From Rhizobium sp. RU36D (GTDB lineage: Bacteria > Pseudomonadota > Alphaproteobacteria > Rhizobiales > Rhizobiaceae), in contig NZ_FWXU01000027.1 of the NCBI RefSeq assembly GCF_900176345.1, positions 1 through 64,000 on the forward strand: DNA of 64,000 bases. The letters are read 5' to 3'. This document shows positions 1-7,778 of the stretch, one piece after another. A program made the position numbers and the translations under genes. The stretch's first letter is position 1; each line of letters begins with the position of its first letter. The notes under the pieces were generated by a model that was not told where the DNA came from, searched no databases, and saw only the letters and a list, made by a program, of their open reading frames with translations.

Positions 1-53
1 ATATGGGCATCGGCGGCATAACCCCCGCACAGAAACTGAAAATGGCCGCGTAA
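1..53 (+). mobile_element. 3' end of a probable IS transposase (cut by window edge)
   Basis: The reading frame open from the left edge ends in MGIGGITPAQKLKMAA and a TAA stop. A tail of the form 'GIGG-TP-QKL' resembles the extreme C-terminus of DDE-type transposases of the IS481/IS3 kind, where it follows the YN-RPH motif. Only 16 residues are visible, so the family is a guess. The short G/C-rich hairpin just after it could belong to the IS end. Confidence 0.35.
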
Positions 54-67
54 ATTCTACTACAGAG

Positions 68-84
68 CCCCGTTAAAAACGGGG
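68..84. terminator. Short hairpin after the IS tail
   Basis: CCCCGTT and AACGGGG form a perfect 7-bp stem around an AAA loop, 15 bases after the transposase stop. No T-run follows on either strand. It could be a weak terminator between the two convergent genes or part of an IS inverted repeat. Confidence 0.3.
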
Positions 85-87
85 GGA

Positions 88-402
88 TTACCCTATCGTC
101 GACGGTTTGTCTCCATCACGGTGCTCCAGATCGTCTTTTTCCCAGCGGAAATGGTAAGGTTTTCCTGAGTTTTCATCGTAATAAATCCGGGTCGGCAGAT
201 CGTTGTCGCGGTTAAATTTTCCGTCTTTTTTCCAAAACGCGTAAACGAGAGCGCCGTTCTCGCCAAACCCCATTTCCGACGGCAGATCACCAGGCGCATC
301 CTGGTCACCAAGCGCATTATACCAGGTAACCCGCCAAGGTATTCCCGTGGCTTTGTGGAATTCGGTTCGAACGCTATGCTTCTCCTGATATGGCTCACTC
401 AT
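88..402 (-). CDS. Hypothetical 104-aa protein with aromatic/HRD repeats
   Basis: I recognise no catalytic domain. The sequence contains two loosely repeated units, FWKKDGKFNRDNDLPT and RWEKDDLEHRDGDKPS, each an aromatic-rich strand followed by a G-x-x-(H/N)RD-x-D-x-P turn. Repeats of this W-x-K-x-G-x-x-HRD type occur in many small phage- and island-encoded proteins of unknown role. There is no signal peptide or membrane segment. It converges on the IS remnant and lies at the start of the accessory region. The ATG at 402 is the first start codon in a clean frame, but its ribosome site is weak. Confidence 0.5.
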   Translation of the reverse strand: MSEPYQEKHSVRTEFHKATGIPWRVTWYNALGDQDAPGDLPSEMGFGENGALVYAFWKKDGKFNRDNDLPTRIYYDENSGKPYHFRWEKDDLEHRDGDKPSTIG

Positions 403-518
403 AGCTTAAAGTAGCATAAAATCAAAATAATCGCAAAAAGTGTGTAAAGTTGTTTTCTGCTAGGCCGATTTACCTAATCACATCAAGCCATTATCGGACA
501 TCTTAAAATCCTTGGAGT

Positions 519-585
519 GTCCGGCCCCAGTCCGGAAGTTCTGAAAAAGTCCGATCAAAGTCCGGATTAAAGTCATTTCAGTCCG
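519..585 (+). repeat. Phased GTCCG repeat array
   Basis: The pentamer GTCCG occurs at 519, 530, 549, 560 and 581, with a degenerate GTCAT at 572. The spacings (11, 19, 11, 21) put most copies on about the same face of the helix. The array ends about 55 bases before the start of the gene at 641, so it may be a cooperative regulator-binding region or an iteron set. The remaining bases between 403 and 640 are AT-rich and hold no gene I can support. Confidence 0.35.
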
Positions 586-640
586 ATCGTGAATGCCTGA
601 GCCTCCCTCTGTCACCATTTCAACAGAAGGAAGTTGCGAT

Positions 641-805
641 ATGGCAGATAGCAAAAGTTCAGACCGGGCAGGGTATGCACTTGTCCAGGTTCTGTTCGAT
701 AAACTTGATGAGCGCGACCGTCGTATTGCCGCGCTTGAAATAGAAATCGCGTCCCTTCTTCGCGAACGTGCGGAACGCCTCTTCAACAAGGAGGACCGCG
801 AATGA
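641..805 (+). CDS. Small coiled-coil hypothetical protein (54 aa)
   Basis: This is a 54-residue acidic/basic helix. The stretch from residue 15 onward (LFDKLDERDRRIAALEIEIA) has hydrophobic residues spaced as in a coiled coil. I chose the ATG at 641 over the one at 593 because a GAAGGAAG ribosome site sits just upstream of it. The stop overlaps the ATG of the next gene (ATGA at 802-805), so the two are translationally coupled. That suggests the small protein is a partner of the GNAT-like product. Function unknown. Confidence 0.6.
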   Translation: MADSKSSDRAGYALVQVLFDKLDERDRRIAALEIEIASLLRERAERLFNKEDRE

Positions 806-1524
806 TCATCGATTTCCCAAAGGGGGCCGCTCCGGCGGCCTCCGACACGAGTTCCCACCTGGCGCTGCGCGATATCAGTCTGACGGTCGCAAACCGCCAT
901 TGCGGCATCATCCTCCGCAGCTTCGATCCGTTTACGGATGCCGACAGCCTGAACCGCACTGCGAACTGCAAGGCCTTGTTCGATTCCATCCTCCACACCG
1001 AGCAAGGCCGGCCAATGCTTCGGCAATATGAACCGCGCGATCTCATTGTTGATAGCGCGGTGATGATCGAAGCAGGCTTTGAGGGCCATGCGATCGGGAC
1101 GCTCTATTTCCATCGCGACGCCGGCAACAACATGCTTTTCAAGGCTGTCGTTGTTCATCCCGCTTTCGGCGGTATGAAACTGGCAACCGCCATGATCAGC
1201 GTAGCAATACTGACTGACCTGGTTACAAACGGGCCGGCGCAGGAATATCGCTGCACCATTCGGGAACTGCCTGAAGGGCTGAACGAGGCGTCACGAATTT
1301 CGTTCGCAAGGTTGGGCTTCCTACTTGAAACCGAGACGGGCAAATCCCAGCTCAAAGGTAACATCCATGATCGCCATCGCTTCGCCTCGGCGGAGCAGGA
1401 CCAAAACAGCCCGTTCTTCATCCGTTACCGCCGCATGTCGGCCGGTCCTGAAGCGGTCCCGGCAGCAAGGGCGTTCCTTGCAGCATGGAGCGAGGCGATA
1501 TTGCCCTTCCCTCACAACATCTGA
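802..1524 (+). CDS. GNAT-like acetyltransferase-fold protein
   Basis: This 240-aa protein has weak but readable GNAT features. VVHPAFGGMKLATAMI corresponds to the acetyl-CoA-binding motif A region. EASRISFARLGF about 50 residues later matches the usual 'N-x-x-A-x-x-x-Y-x-x-x-GF' terminal helix-strand. The canonical Q/R-x-x-G-x-G/A loop is degenerate (FGGMKLA), so catalytic activity is uncertain. No signal peptide or membrane segment is seen. It is coupled by a 4-base overlap to the coiled-coil gene at 641-805. The substrate cannot be inferred. Confidence 0.5.
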   Translation: MIIDFPKGAAPAASDTSSHLALRDISLTVANRHCGIILRSFDPFTDADSLNRTANCKALFDSILHTEQGRPMLRQYEPRDLIVDSAVMIEAGFEGHAIGTLYFHRDAGNNMLFKAVVVHPAFGGMKLATAMISVAILTDLVTNGPAQEYRCTIRELPEGLNEASRISFARLGFLLETETGKSQLKGNIHDRHRFASAEQDQNSPFFIRYRRMSAGPEAVPAARAFLAAWSEAILPFPHNI

Positions 1525-1564
1525 CGGTTGAGCTGAATGCACTGATCGCGTGCTTACCGCGCGA

Positions 1565-1867
1565 TCAGTTCGCCCACCGCCTCGTATCTTCGGCTACGGC
1601 CTTGTCCAGCTCCGCTTTCTGCTCCTGCAGCATTTTGATCATCTTGCCGACAAATCGGACATAGTCGTCCGGTCCCTCGTGCCGGAGTACCCGCGCCAGA
1701 TGCGTGCGCACGGCATGAAAAGCCGTTTCGCTCGCGTTCAGATCGTACCCGTTCTCGATCGCACTGGCCGCAAGCTCGATCTCCCCTTCTATCCGAATCC
1801 GGCGCGCGCGGTTCGCGCCGTTTGATGCATCCGCATCCTCTGCGTTCCGCAAATCCTCATCCGTCAT
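1565..1867 (-). CDS. Hypothetical 100-aa helical protein
   Basis: This is an Ala/Glu/Arg-rich helical protein with no family I recognise. The C-terminal part (FVGKMIKMLQEQKAELDKAV) is probably a coiled coil. The ATG at 1867 is preceded by an AGGTGG ribosome site at good spacing. It is divergent from the gene at 1902, with only 34 bases between the two start codons, which leaves little room for two separate promoters. An ORF on the opposite strand covers the same region and looks like a shadow. Its place beside the transfer genes suggests a plasmid/ICE accessory role. Confidence 0.45.
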   Translation of the reverse strand: MTDEDLRNAEDADASNGANRARRIRIEGEIELAASAIENGYDLNASETAFHAVRTHLARVLRHEGPDDYVRFVGKMIKMLQEQKAELDKAVAEDTRRWAN

Positions 1868-1901
1868 AGCAAACCACCTTTCTTAGAATTGGAGGAAATT
1901 C

Positions 1902-2411
1902 ATGCCTTCCCAGTATGACGAAAACGATCCTCGCAACGCAAATCCGGGGCGGCGTAACAATCCGGGCATCCATCGCGACAGCGGTGAAGTGCGCAAGGAA
2001 TTTAATTTTGAGGCCGAGTTCGGAGAACGGCTCGCTTCGCTCTCGCCGGAGGGGCGTCAGAGCGTCGATGCCATCGCGCGCCACGGAACAGATCGGCTGG
2101 AGCGGGAGATGAACGACCAGCGCCGCTCTCACAAGTATCGCGTGGCGATCGAGGAAAATCGGCGGCTTAAGGATCTGGTCCGGCATCCTGAACTGCGGCT
2201 CGGCGATATCAAGCTCGACGGACAGTCCGAGATCACCCAGATCGAAGACCTCGCGAAAAAAACGGTTACTCGCCGCGAGGAAAACTACCGCGAGAATATC
2301 CGCGAAGAGACTCGATATTCGATCGAGCGGGAGATGAGTGACGACCGCCAGCGCCGGGAGCGCGGGCCGGACTACGACGTATCCCGCGACGATCCCGAAA
2401 GGGAGCGTTGA
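1902..2411 (+). CDS. Highly charged transfer-region protein (169 aa)
   Basis: The protein is strongly hydrophilic, rich in Arg, Glu and Asp, with long predicted helices and a disordered, charged C-terminus. No catalytic motif or membrane segment is visible. A strong GGAGG site precedes the ATG. Its stop lies 3 bases before the coupling-protein start at 2415, so it is the first gene of the transfer operon. By position it may be a relaxosome accessory or coupling-protein adaptor, but no sequence signature proves that. Confidence 0.55.
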   Translation: MPSQYDENDPRNANPGRRNNPGIHRDSGEVRKEFNFEAEFGERLASLSPEGRQSVDAIARHGTDRLEREMNDQRRSHKYRVAIEENRRLKDLVRHPELRLGDIKLDGQSEITQIEDLAKKTVTRREENYRENIREETRYSIEREMSDDRQRRERGPDYDVSRDDPERER

Positions 2412-2414
2412 TCC

Positions 2415-4079
2415 ATGGCCCACCCTTTCGGACTTGGGCTCCAAACGTTTGTTGTCGGGGGCACATGCCTTGCCCTCGGCAAAGCCGCCGAAGCTCTTGG
2501 TTACCCCCTGTTTCAGGATTTCTACTACGGCATAGCAGGAATTGCCGTTGCCGCCGCCGGGCTGACATTGGCTCGGCAATGGCGGCGAAGCCGAACAGTC
2601 GGGAAAATGCTAAGGCCGACCGGAACCTACGGAAAGGCAAGACTGGCGAGCCAAAAAGACGCCATCGAATTTGGCCTCGGTGGCAAGATCGACGGCAAGG
2701 GCATTTTCCTCGGTGCGATTGGCAAGACACCGCTGATCTATCGCGGGCTGTCGCATGTTGTCTCGGTCGCGCCAAATGCCGCAGGCAAGACGGCGTCGAT
2801 CACGATGCCGAATGCCATGTCCATTGGCTGGAATCTCGTATGCACGGACAAGGGCGGCGAAGTCGCCGCCCGCACATGGAAACACCGCCGCGACGTCCTC
2901 AATCAGACCGTCGTCGTCATCAACCCATGGAACCTGTTCGCGGCGCTAGGCCTGCCCAACCATCATTTCAACCCGGTTGGGCATCTGCCCGCCTTGGTCG
3001 GATCGCCGGAACTTGTGGATGCCGCCCGCGCCGTCGCTTCTATCCTGATCCCCGATCCTCCCACACGAGGCGAAAACCAGTTTTTCCGCGACGCTGCAAA
3101 GGACCTCTTAACGTGGCTTTTGATTTATCTAGCGCATCTCGAAGCGGATACAGGAGAACTCGCCTGCAATCTTTGCTACCTCTACAATCTCGTCTGCGGC
3201 TCGAAAGAAGACCTCGACGAATGTCTTGCTGCCATGGTCCGCGCGGAAGACTACGGGAACGGGGCCGTGACAAAAGCCGGCGGCCGGATCAAGGCGCGGG
3301 CCGAGCGCAACGCCAAGACGTTTGAGAGCATACTGGCCGAAGTGCAAAACGGGTTGGCCCTGTTTGATCCACTCGGCCCTCTCGGAAAGACAACCGAATA
3401 TTCAGATTTCGACCCGGCCGACCTCAAAAACAAGCCTATGTCGATCTTCATCGCGGCCCCGCCTGAGAAACTGAACGGCCCTTACGGGACATGGGCAGGA
3501 CTGGTCGTCGATAGCCTCATCCGCACGGTCATGCAGGCAAGGACGCTGCACCCTCGCGTGACCTTTCTACTCGATGAATTCGCCAATCTGAGTACCGGCG
3601 CGCTGCCGTCCATCACGCCCGCCCTCTATGTCGGACGCTCCTATGGATGTCAGCTTCATCTTCTCGTGCAGGACCGCACCTCCTTCAAAAGATATCCGGA
3701 ACCCTCCGCCTTTGAAACGCAAATGGAGGTGATGCAATTCTGGGGCGTGCGCTCGATCGACGATGCGAAATGGCTCGAAGAACGGGCCGGGATCACCTCC
3801 ATCATCACCGAAAGCGGAAGCCTGCCCGTGACGGAAGGCAGGGCCGTCGCGGACGGCAAATACTCCATGTCCCTGTCTGAAAAAGGCGTGCCCGTCGTCA
3901 GCAAGGGCAACGCGCTTCAACTGCCTGACTATAAGCAACTGATCATTTTCAAGAACCAGCCCGTCATTCTCGCCGATCTCATCAGCTACCGCATGATCGA
4001 CCCTCTCCTCACGCAGGCCGCGAGCCTGCCCGGCGACGAAAACGAACCAGACCTCCCGATACGCTTCACTCTTCCCTGA
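2415..4079 (+). CDS. VirD4/TraG-type conjugative coupling protein (T4CP)
   Basis: This is an inner-membrane ATPase that brings the relaxosome to the type IV secretion channel. N-terminal hydrophobic segments (about residues 10-52) are followed by a Walker A motif, VAPNAAGKTAS (about 118-128), and Walker B, FLLDEFANL (384-392). A conserved LHLLVQDRTSF stretch near 415 matches the VirD4/TraG family Q-D-x-x-Q region. At 554 aa it has normal length. The Walker A reads APNAAGKT rather than the commoner APTRSGKG but keeps the GKT. It sits in a plus-strand operon with small membrane proteins downstream. No relaxase or channel genes lie in the window. Confidence 0.9.
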   Translation: MAHPFGLGLQTFVVGGTCLALGKAAEALGYPLFQDFYYGIAGIAVAAAGLTLARQWRRSRTVGKMLRPTGTYGKARLASQKDAIEFGLGGKIDGKGIFLGAIGKTPLIYRGLSHVVSVAPNAAGKTASITMPNAMSIGWNLVCTDKGGEVAARTWKHRRDVLNQTVVVINPWNLFAALGLPNHHFNPVGHLPALVGSPELVDAARAVASILIPDPPTRGENQFFRDAAKDLLTWLLIYLAHLEADTGELACNLCYLYNLVCGSKEDLDECLAAMVRAEDYGNGAVTKAGGRIKARAERNAKTFESILAEVQNGLALFDPLGPLGKTTEYSDFDPADLKNKPMSIFIAAPPEKLNGPYGTWAGLVVDSLIRTVMQARTLHPRVTFLLDEFANLSTGALPSITPALYVGRSYGCQLHLLVQDRTSFKRYPEPSAFETQMEVMQFWGVRSIDDAKWLEERAGITSIITESGSLPVTEGRAVADGKYSMSLSEKGVPVVSKGNALQLPDYKQLIIFKNQPVILADLISYRMIDPLLTQAASLPGDENEPDLPIRFTLP

Positions 4080-4093
4080 AATAGGAGCAGTCC

Positions 4094-4417
4094 ATGCGCA
4101 AAAAGCGTCCCTCCCGTCCGGGTTTTCTTCCGGACGATACAACCCCCGTGACCGGCAGCACCGCCGGCTCCGGCATTCTGGCCTCGCTCTTCTGGCTAAT
4201 CGCGTTTCCGGCGACAGCCTATGTTCTCGTCTCCCTCTACGGCCTGCCAGGTTTAAAATTTCAGTACACCTACCAAGGCCCCAAGGATACGCGCACCGAG
4301 ACCGAGTGCCTCTACCTCACGTTCGACGGCCCCCAGCGCGTGATCCCGCCTGTTCATCAGGACCGCTGCCCCATCATCAAACTCTTCCCCACGAAACATA
4401 TTCCCACGCTCTTCTGA
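4094..4417 (+). CDS. Small single-pass membrane protein of the transfer operon
   Basis: The 107-aa protein has a Pro/Arg-rich N-terminus, one membrane segment (about residues 28-50, LASLFWLIAFPATAYVLVSL) and a periplasmic C-terminal part with two cysteines. A TAGGAG ribosome site lies just before the ATG. It follows the coupling protein by 14 bases and precedes the next membrane protein by 12, so it is in the same operon. I do not recognise the family. Confidence 0.6.
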   Translation: MRKKRPSRPGFLPDDTTPVTGSTAGSGILASLFWLIAFPATAYVLVSLYGLPGLKFQYTYQGPKDTRTETECLYLTFDGPQRVIPPVHQDRCPIIKLFPTKHIPTLF

Positions 4418-4429
4418 CAGGAGATCAGC

Positions 4430-5638
4430 ATGAACAAGACGCTTGTGGAATGCAGTCTTATCATCATCGCGTGCATAACCGGTCTCGCCAACTATGCCGG
4501 GCTCACGCTCACAGCAGGCGCCCATGACTGGTGGACAAAGGGCTTCTTTGCCATCGTCGCCCTCGGCGTGACCACGTTCACCTATGTCGTATGGCACGGT
4601 GCCTTTGCCGTTGCACCAAAATTGCCGCTCTTCAGACACCGGGCACGCGGCTGGGGCACCACACTTGCCGCCTGCGCGCTCCTGCTAGGCGTATCGAGTT
4701 TTCTAAACGTTGCAGCCTTTGGCGGGGCGGAGGCGATCCGCTACGGATATGAAGAAACTGTGGTCGCCGGAGAAAAAGCTCTCGCCGACGCATCTACATC
4801 GGGCGGCGACCTGACGGGATTGCGTTCCAGCCTGTCGGCCCTGGCCGGCGAGGCAGCTAGCCTCAGCTCCTGTGAGGTTAAGAGCGGTTGCGTCTCCGGA
4901 GGTCGCGGCGCGGGCGGCATCTCCGCCACTCTCGATGTTCTCGCAAACACTGTCGCGGCGCAGGTGGCTACCATCGATGCGGCTGAACAGGCTTTGGCCG
5001 CAAAGCGGGAAGAAGGCAAGGCTTGCCTCGTTCAGATGCGGCAGGCCGTCTCCGCGACGAGCGTAGCTGGAGACCGCGACAAGATGCTGGCCGCTGGAAT
5101 CGATTGCCTCAACGCCGTTATCGGCAATCTGCACGGCACCGATATTGCTGCTGACATCCGCCAATCTATGGCGGGGATCGTGCAGGGTACGCTTATCCCG
5201 GCATCGGTCAAAACCGACAAGCAGAAGCAGGCCGTATCCAACATCATGGCGTCGATGAACGCGAAGGCCCAGGCGATTGCAGACACAATTGGCGCGAAGG
5301 ACACGGATCAAAGTTTCGAGCCCGTCTCCATGCCCGTGACGAACGCCAGCCAGGCTGTTGTTCTCCACTGGAAAGCCGTTGTCCCGGCCTGGATAACCGG
5401 GATTGCCCTCGATCTCCTGCCCTTGATCCTGCTCTCTTTTGAAGCAACCTTGATGGCTTCCCGCCGGGCCTCGCCGGATGATGCGGTTCTCGACTGGCCG
5501 GTGCGCGAGCTGATGGCTGCGAAGTTCTTTCTGAACGACGTCAACGCACAGGGCAATATGCTGACGCTTCGTGCCAATCCGCCCGTTCGCAGCAAGGCCG
5601 GACCGCGGAGCTACGGCCCTGACGAACACAGCGTTTGA
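4430..5638 (+). CDS. Multi-pass membrane protein with periplasmic helical domain
   Basis: The 402-aa protein has three hydrophobic segments in its first 100 residues, a large Ala/Ser-rich soluble region with four cysteines (SSCEVKSGCVSGG, GKACLVQ, GIDCLNA), then another membrane segment near residue 320 (WITGIALDLLPLILLSF) and a charged cytoplasmic tail. The architecture resembles mating-channel or entry-exclusion membrane proteins, but I cannot place it in a family. An AGGAG site precedes the start. It overlaps or abuts the next gene. Confidence 0.6.
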   Translation: MNKTLVECSLIIIACITGLANYAGLTLTAGAHDWWTKGFFAIVALGVTTFTYVVWHGAFAVAPKLPLFRHRARGWGTTLAACALLLGVSSFLNVAAFGGAEAIRYGYEETVVAGEKALADASTSGGDLTGLRSSLSALAGEAASLSSCEVKSGCVSGGRGAGGISATLDVLANTVAAQVATIDAAEQALAAKREEGKACLVQMRQAVSATSVAGDRDKMLAAGIDCLNAVIGNLHGTDIAADIRQSMAGIVQGTLIPASVKTDKQKQAVSNIMASMNAKAQAIADTIGAKDTDQSFEPVSMPVTNASQAVVLHWKAVVPAWITGIALDLLPLILLSFEATLMASRRASPDDAVLDWPVRELMAAKFFLNDVNAQGNMLTLRANPPVRSKAGPRSYGPDEHSV

Positions 5639-5649
5639 TGGAGGGGGCG

Positions 5650-6099
5650 ATGATCGCTGTCCTCCGCCATTTCAGAGACTACGGGCCTGCCTATATGGCG
5701 GGCCTCGGGGTCGCCTTTCTAATCAGCGTCGATGTTCTTAGGGCGTCCGGCTTGCAATGGTCGGATATCGCTGCGCTCGCGAAGCAGTTTATCCCGGATC
5801 GCAACGGGCGTGAGGTCAAGAATTACGTCGAGTTCACGACTGTAGAAGCGGGCGCCTTAAGCGTGACAACTGGCGTCAAGTTCGCGTCCTCGATTGAAGA
5901 AGGTCGGATCACCTCGCAGTGGTGTTACGTGGAGCCTTTGGTCAGCCAAGGGGCGACAACGCTGAATCTCTTTCTATCAACGGTCGAGGGCCGAAATCGC
6001 CCGAAGCTTGTCGATTTCGCTCCCGCTGATCTTCAGCCTTTCGGGCTGACGGCGGACGATGCCCAAACTCTCCTTAAAACCTACTGCCGTTTTCAATAG
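5650..6099 (+). CDS. Small membrane-anchored protein of the transfer operon
   Basis: This 149-aa protein has a single N-terminal membrane anchor (YMAGLGVAFLISVDVL) and a beta-rich soluble domain, probably periplasmic, with two cysteines. Starts are possible at 5638 (overlapping the previous stop as TGATG) and at 5650. I prefer 5650 because GGAGGGGGCG immediately precedes it. Function unknown. It stays in register with the preceding and following membrane protein genes. Confidence 0.55.
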   Translation: MIAVLRHFRDYGPAYMAGLGVAFLISVDVLRASGLQWSDIAALAKQFIPDRNGREVKNYVEFTTVEAGALSVTTGVKFASSIEEGRITSQWCYVEPLVSQGATTLNLFLSTVEGRNRPKLVDFAPADLQPFGLTADDAQTLLKTYCRFQ

Positions 6100-6110
6100 G
6101 AGCCGCATCG

Positions 6111-6614
6111 ATGTACGAACTCATCACCAAAATCTGCCCGCCTTCGCTGCTGGCGGGCATCGTGCTCTACGGCCTTGCCTGCGCCTTGTGGTTCCAGCCG
6201 CTGGTGGAGCGGCGCCTGGCTACAAAGACGATGATCCCCCAGTGCGAAACCATCATGCGGAACACGCTCACCAATGATAATCGCGCCATGCGCCACGAAT
6301 ACAACAGGCAAAGGGCAGCGCTCGACGTCTACCGCCGTCTGACGGGAAACTTGTCGGATATCCCGTTCATGGACACCATAAACGATCTCGTTGAAGACCT
6401 CGCGCCGCCTGAGCTTCCGCCAATCGCCGTACCGAATGAAATAGACACCAGTACCGTCTGCGGATGCGCTGTCGCGGGAGCCTTTGATGCGATCCGGTTT
6501 CCAATGCTGCTTCACGTCATGCGTCTCAGGGCCTATCAACCGGCCGCGCTGCAAACATTGCCTCACGTTGCTGCCGGCTTGGCGCGCTCGGGTCAATGCG
6601 GGCATGCATCATGA
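6111..6614 (+). CDS. Small membrane protein of the transfer operon (167 aa)
   Basis: An N-terminal hydrophobic segment (LLAGIVLYGLACALWF) is followed by an Arg/Asn-rich helical part, a Pro-rich linker and a C-terminal part containing CGCAVAGAF. AGGAGCCGC precedes the ATG. The gene is 11 bases after its neighbour. No family recognised. Its tail overlaps the possible upstream start of the next gene, but that gene most likely begins at 6629. Confidence 0.55.
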   Translation: MYELITKICPPSLLAGIVLYGLACALWFQPLVERRLATKTMIPQCETIMRNTLTNDNRAMRHEYNRQRAALDVYRRLTGNLSDIPFMDTINDLVEDLAPPELPPIAVPNEIDTSTVCGCAVAGAFDAIRFPMLLHVMRLRAYQPAALQTLPHVAAGLARSGQCGHAS

Positions 6615-6628
6615 CCAGGAGATCGACG

Positions 6629-7042
6629 ATGAATGTCAGCACTGTCTACTACCGGGATCACAACGGTATTGTTGTCACCGACAAATATTTGCGTACGAAA
6701 CATAAAGATCAAGCGCTCGCGCCGATTACTTCAATCCGGATTGGGCGGGAGCCTCTTCACCTGTCGCTGGCCTTAGGACTCGGCATCCTGCTTTTTGCGT
6801 GGCGGTTCGGCGATCTTCTGTACCTGCACGAACAGCTGGCGATTGCGGCAACTGCTTGCATCTTTCTAACGGCAGGTTACTCCCTCGCCTCCCTGCAAAT
6901 GGGAACCTATATCCACGAGAAGACCATGTTGTGGTCGAGTTACTGGAGAGTGAGGAAGATCCGTGATGCCGTCATCGCAGCAAGGCGCAATCTCGGTGAT
7001 CAGGCCGAATCCGCTTTCATTGTCGAGGACCTCGACCTTTAA
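6629..7042 (+). CDS. DUF6232-like small membrane protein
   Basis: The 137-aa protein opens with VYYRDHNGIVVTDKYLRT and then an ITSIRIG segment. That is the pattern of DUF6232-type proteins: a short beta domain that starts with '-VTD-xLR-' and is followed by two membrane helices, here LALGLGILLFAWRFG and LAIAATACIFLTAGYSLA. I chose the start at 6629 because AGGAG lies 7 bases upstream; the ATG at 6596 has no ribosome site. It is the last gene of the plus-strand transfer block. The role in transfer is unknown. Confidence 0.6.
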   Translation: MNVSTVYYRDHNGIVVTDKYLRTKHKDQALAPITSIRIGREPLHLSLALGLGILLFAWRFGDLLYLHEQLAIAATACIFLTAGYSLASLQMGTYIHEKTMLWSSYWRVRKIRDAVIAARRNLGDQAESAFIVEDLDL

Positions 7043-7061
7043 GCCATCCTGAAACGCTCGT

Positions 7062-7778
7062 TTAGAGGGCCGGCATATCCAGTTTCGCAGCTGGCCTGAA
7101 CGAAACGGCTTTCGGCTCGACTGCTTCTGCTTCCAAGGAAATGTTATTGCCTTCGGGTAGGTGCCGTTTCACGGCATCAGGCATATCTGCTTTCAGGGTC
7201 TCCTCAAGTTCCTTGAGTTCTCCTTTGGTGAGACCCTCCTCGCCGACCCGCTCGCGCGCTGCATCAAGGCGCTCCTGATAGCTGTGAAGTTGATCGCGCT
7301 CTTCGAGCAGCAGCTTTTGCGCATCACGGGTTTCTTGCAGCTGTTCCCAGCGCGGGCGCCAGTCTTCGATCTGCTCGGGATCAAGGTCCTTCACCTCGGC
7401 ACCGTGCTCGTCAAAAACCCGCGTTCCATCTTCTGTTTTAAAAACCTTGCGCCCGTCGGGCAGAATGTAAGCCTTATCGAGAATGACGCGGAGCTCTTCG
7501 CGCACTTTGGCCAGGGCCTCGTCATTCTCATGAAGGGCCTCAATGGTAGCGGTATCGTAGCCGTCAAGGCGGACGGTAAAGTCAGAGATTTCGGCATTCG
7601 TTGCGAGGGCCGTTAAGAGGATTTCCTCCAGCGATTCCTCTCTTAGATCCTGTTCCTGTTCGCGTTTTTTCTCCGTCTGCTGCCGCGCGAAGTCCGTGTC
7701 ACGCCGTTCTTCCTCACGCCGCCATTCAGCATGTTTCGCAAATTCCAGGCGATAGGATCGAAGCGGCAGTGGTTCCAT
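7062..7778 (-). CDS. Coiled-coil hypothetical protein (238 aa)
   Basis: This is a long, highly charged helical protein. An E/R/Q-rich coiled coil (residues about 15-50) precedes a compact segment with LPDGRKVFKTEDGTRVFDEH, and another charged coiled coil follows. There is no membrane segment. The start is the ATG at 7778, which shares its A with the stop of the upstream gene (TGATG) and has AAGGAG about 11 bases before it. The GTG at 7790 would leave no spacing. The gene forms a two-gene operon with the secreted protein upstream and converges on the transfer block. Similar DGRKVF-type proteins occur on conjugative elements, but the function is unknown. Confidence 0.6.
   Translation of the reverse strand: MEPLPLRSYRLEFAKHAEWRREEERRDTDFARQQTEKKREQEQDLREESLEEILLTALATNAEISDFTVRLDGYDTATIEALHENDEALAKVREELRVILDKAYILPDGRKVFKTEDGTRVFDEHGAEVKDLDPEQIEDWRPRWEQLQETRDAQKLLLEERDQLHSYQERLDAARERVGEEGLTKGELKELEETLKADMPDAVKRHLPEGNNISLEAEAVEPKAVSFRPAAKLDMPAL

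Noticed and set aside
478..1158. 226-codon minus-strand frame
   Set aside because: It is antisense to the better supported gene pair at 641-1524, with no ribosome site and an Arg/Ser-biased composition typical of a shadow frame.
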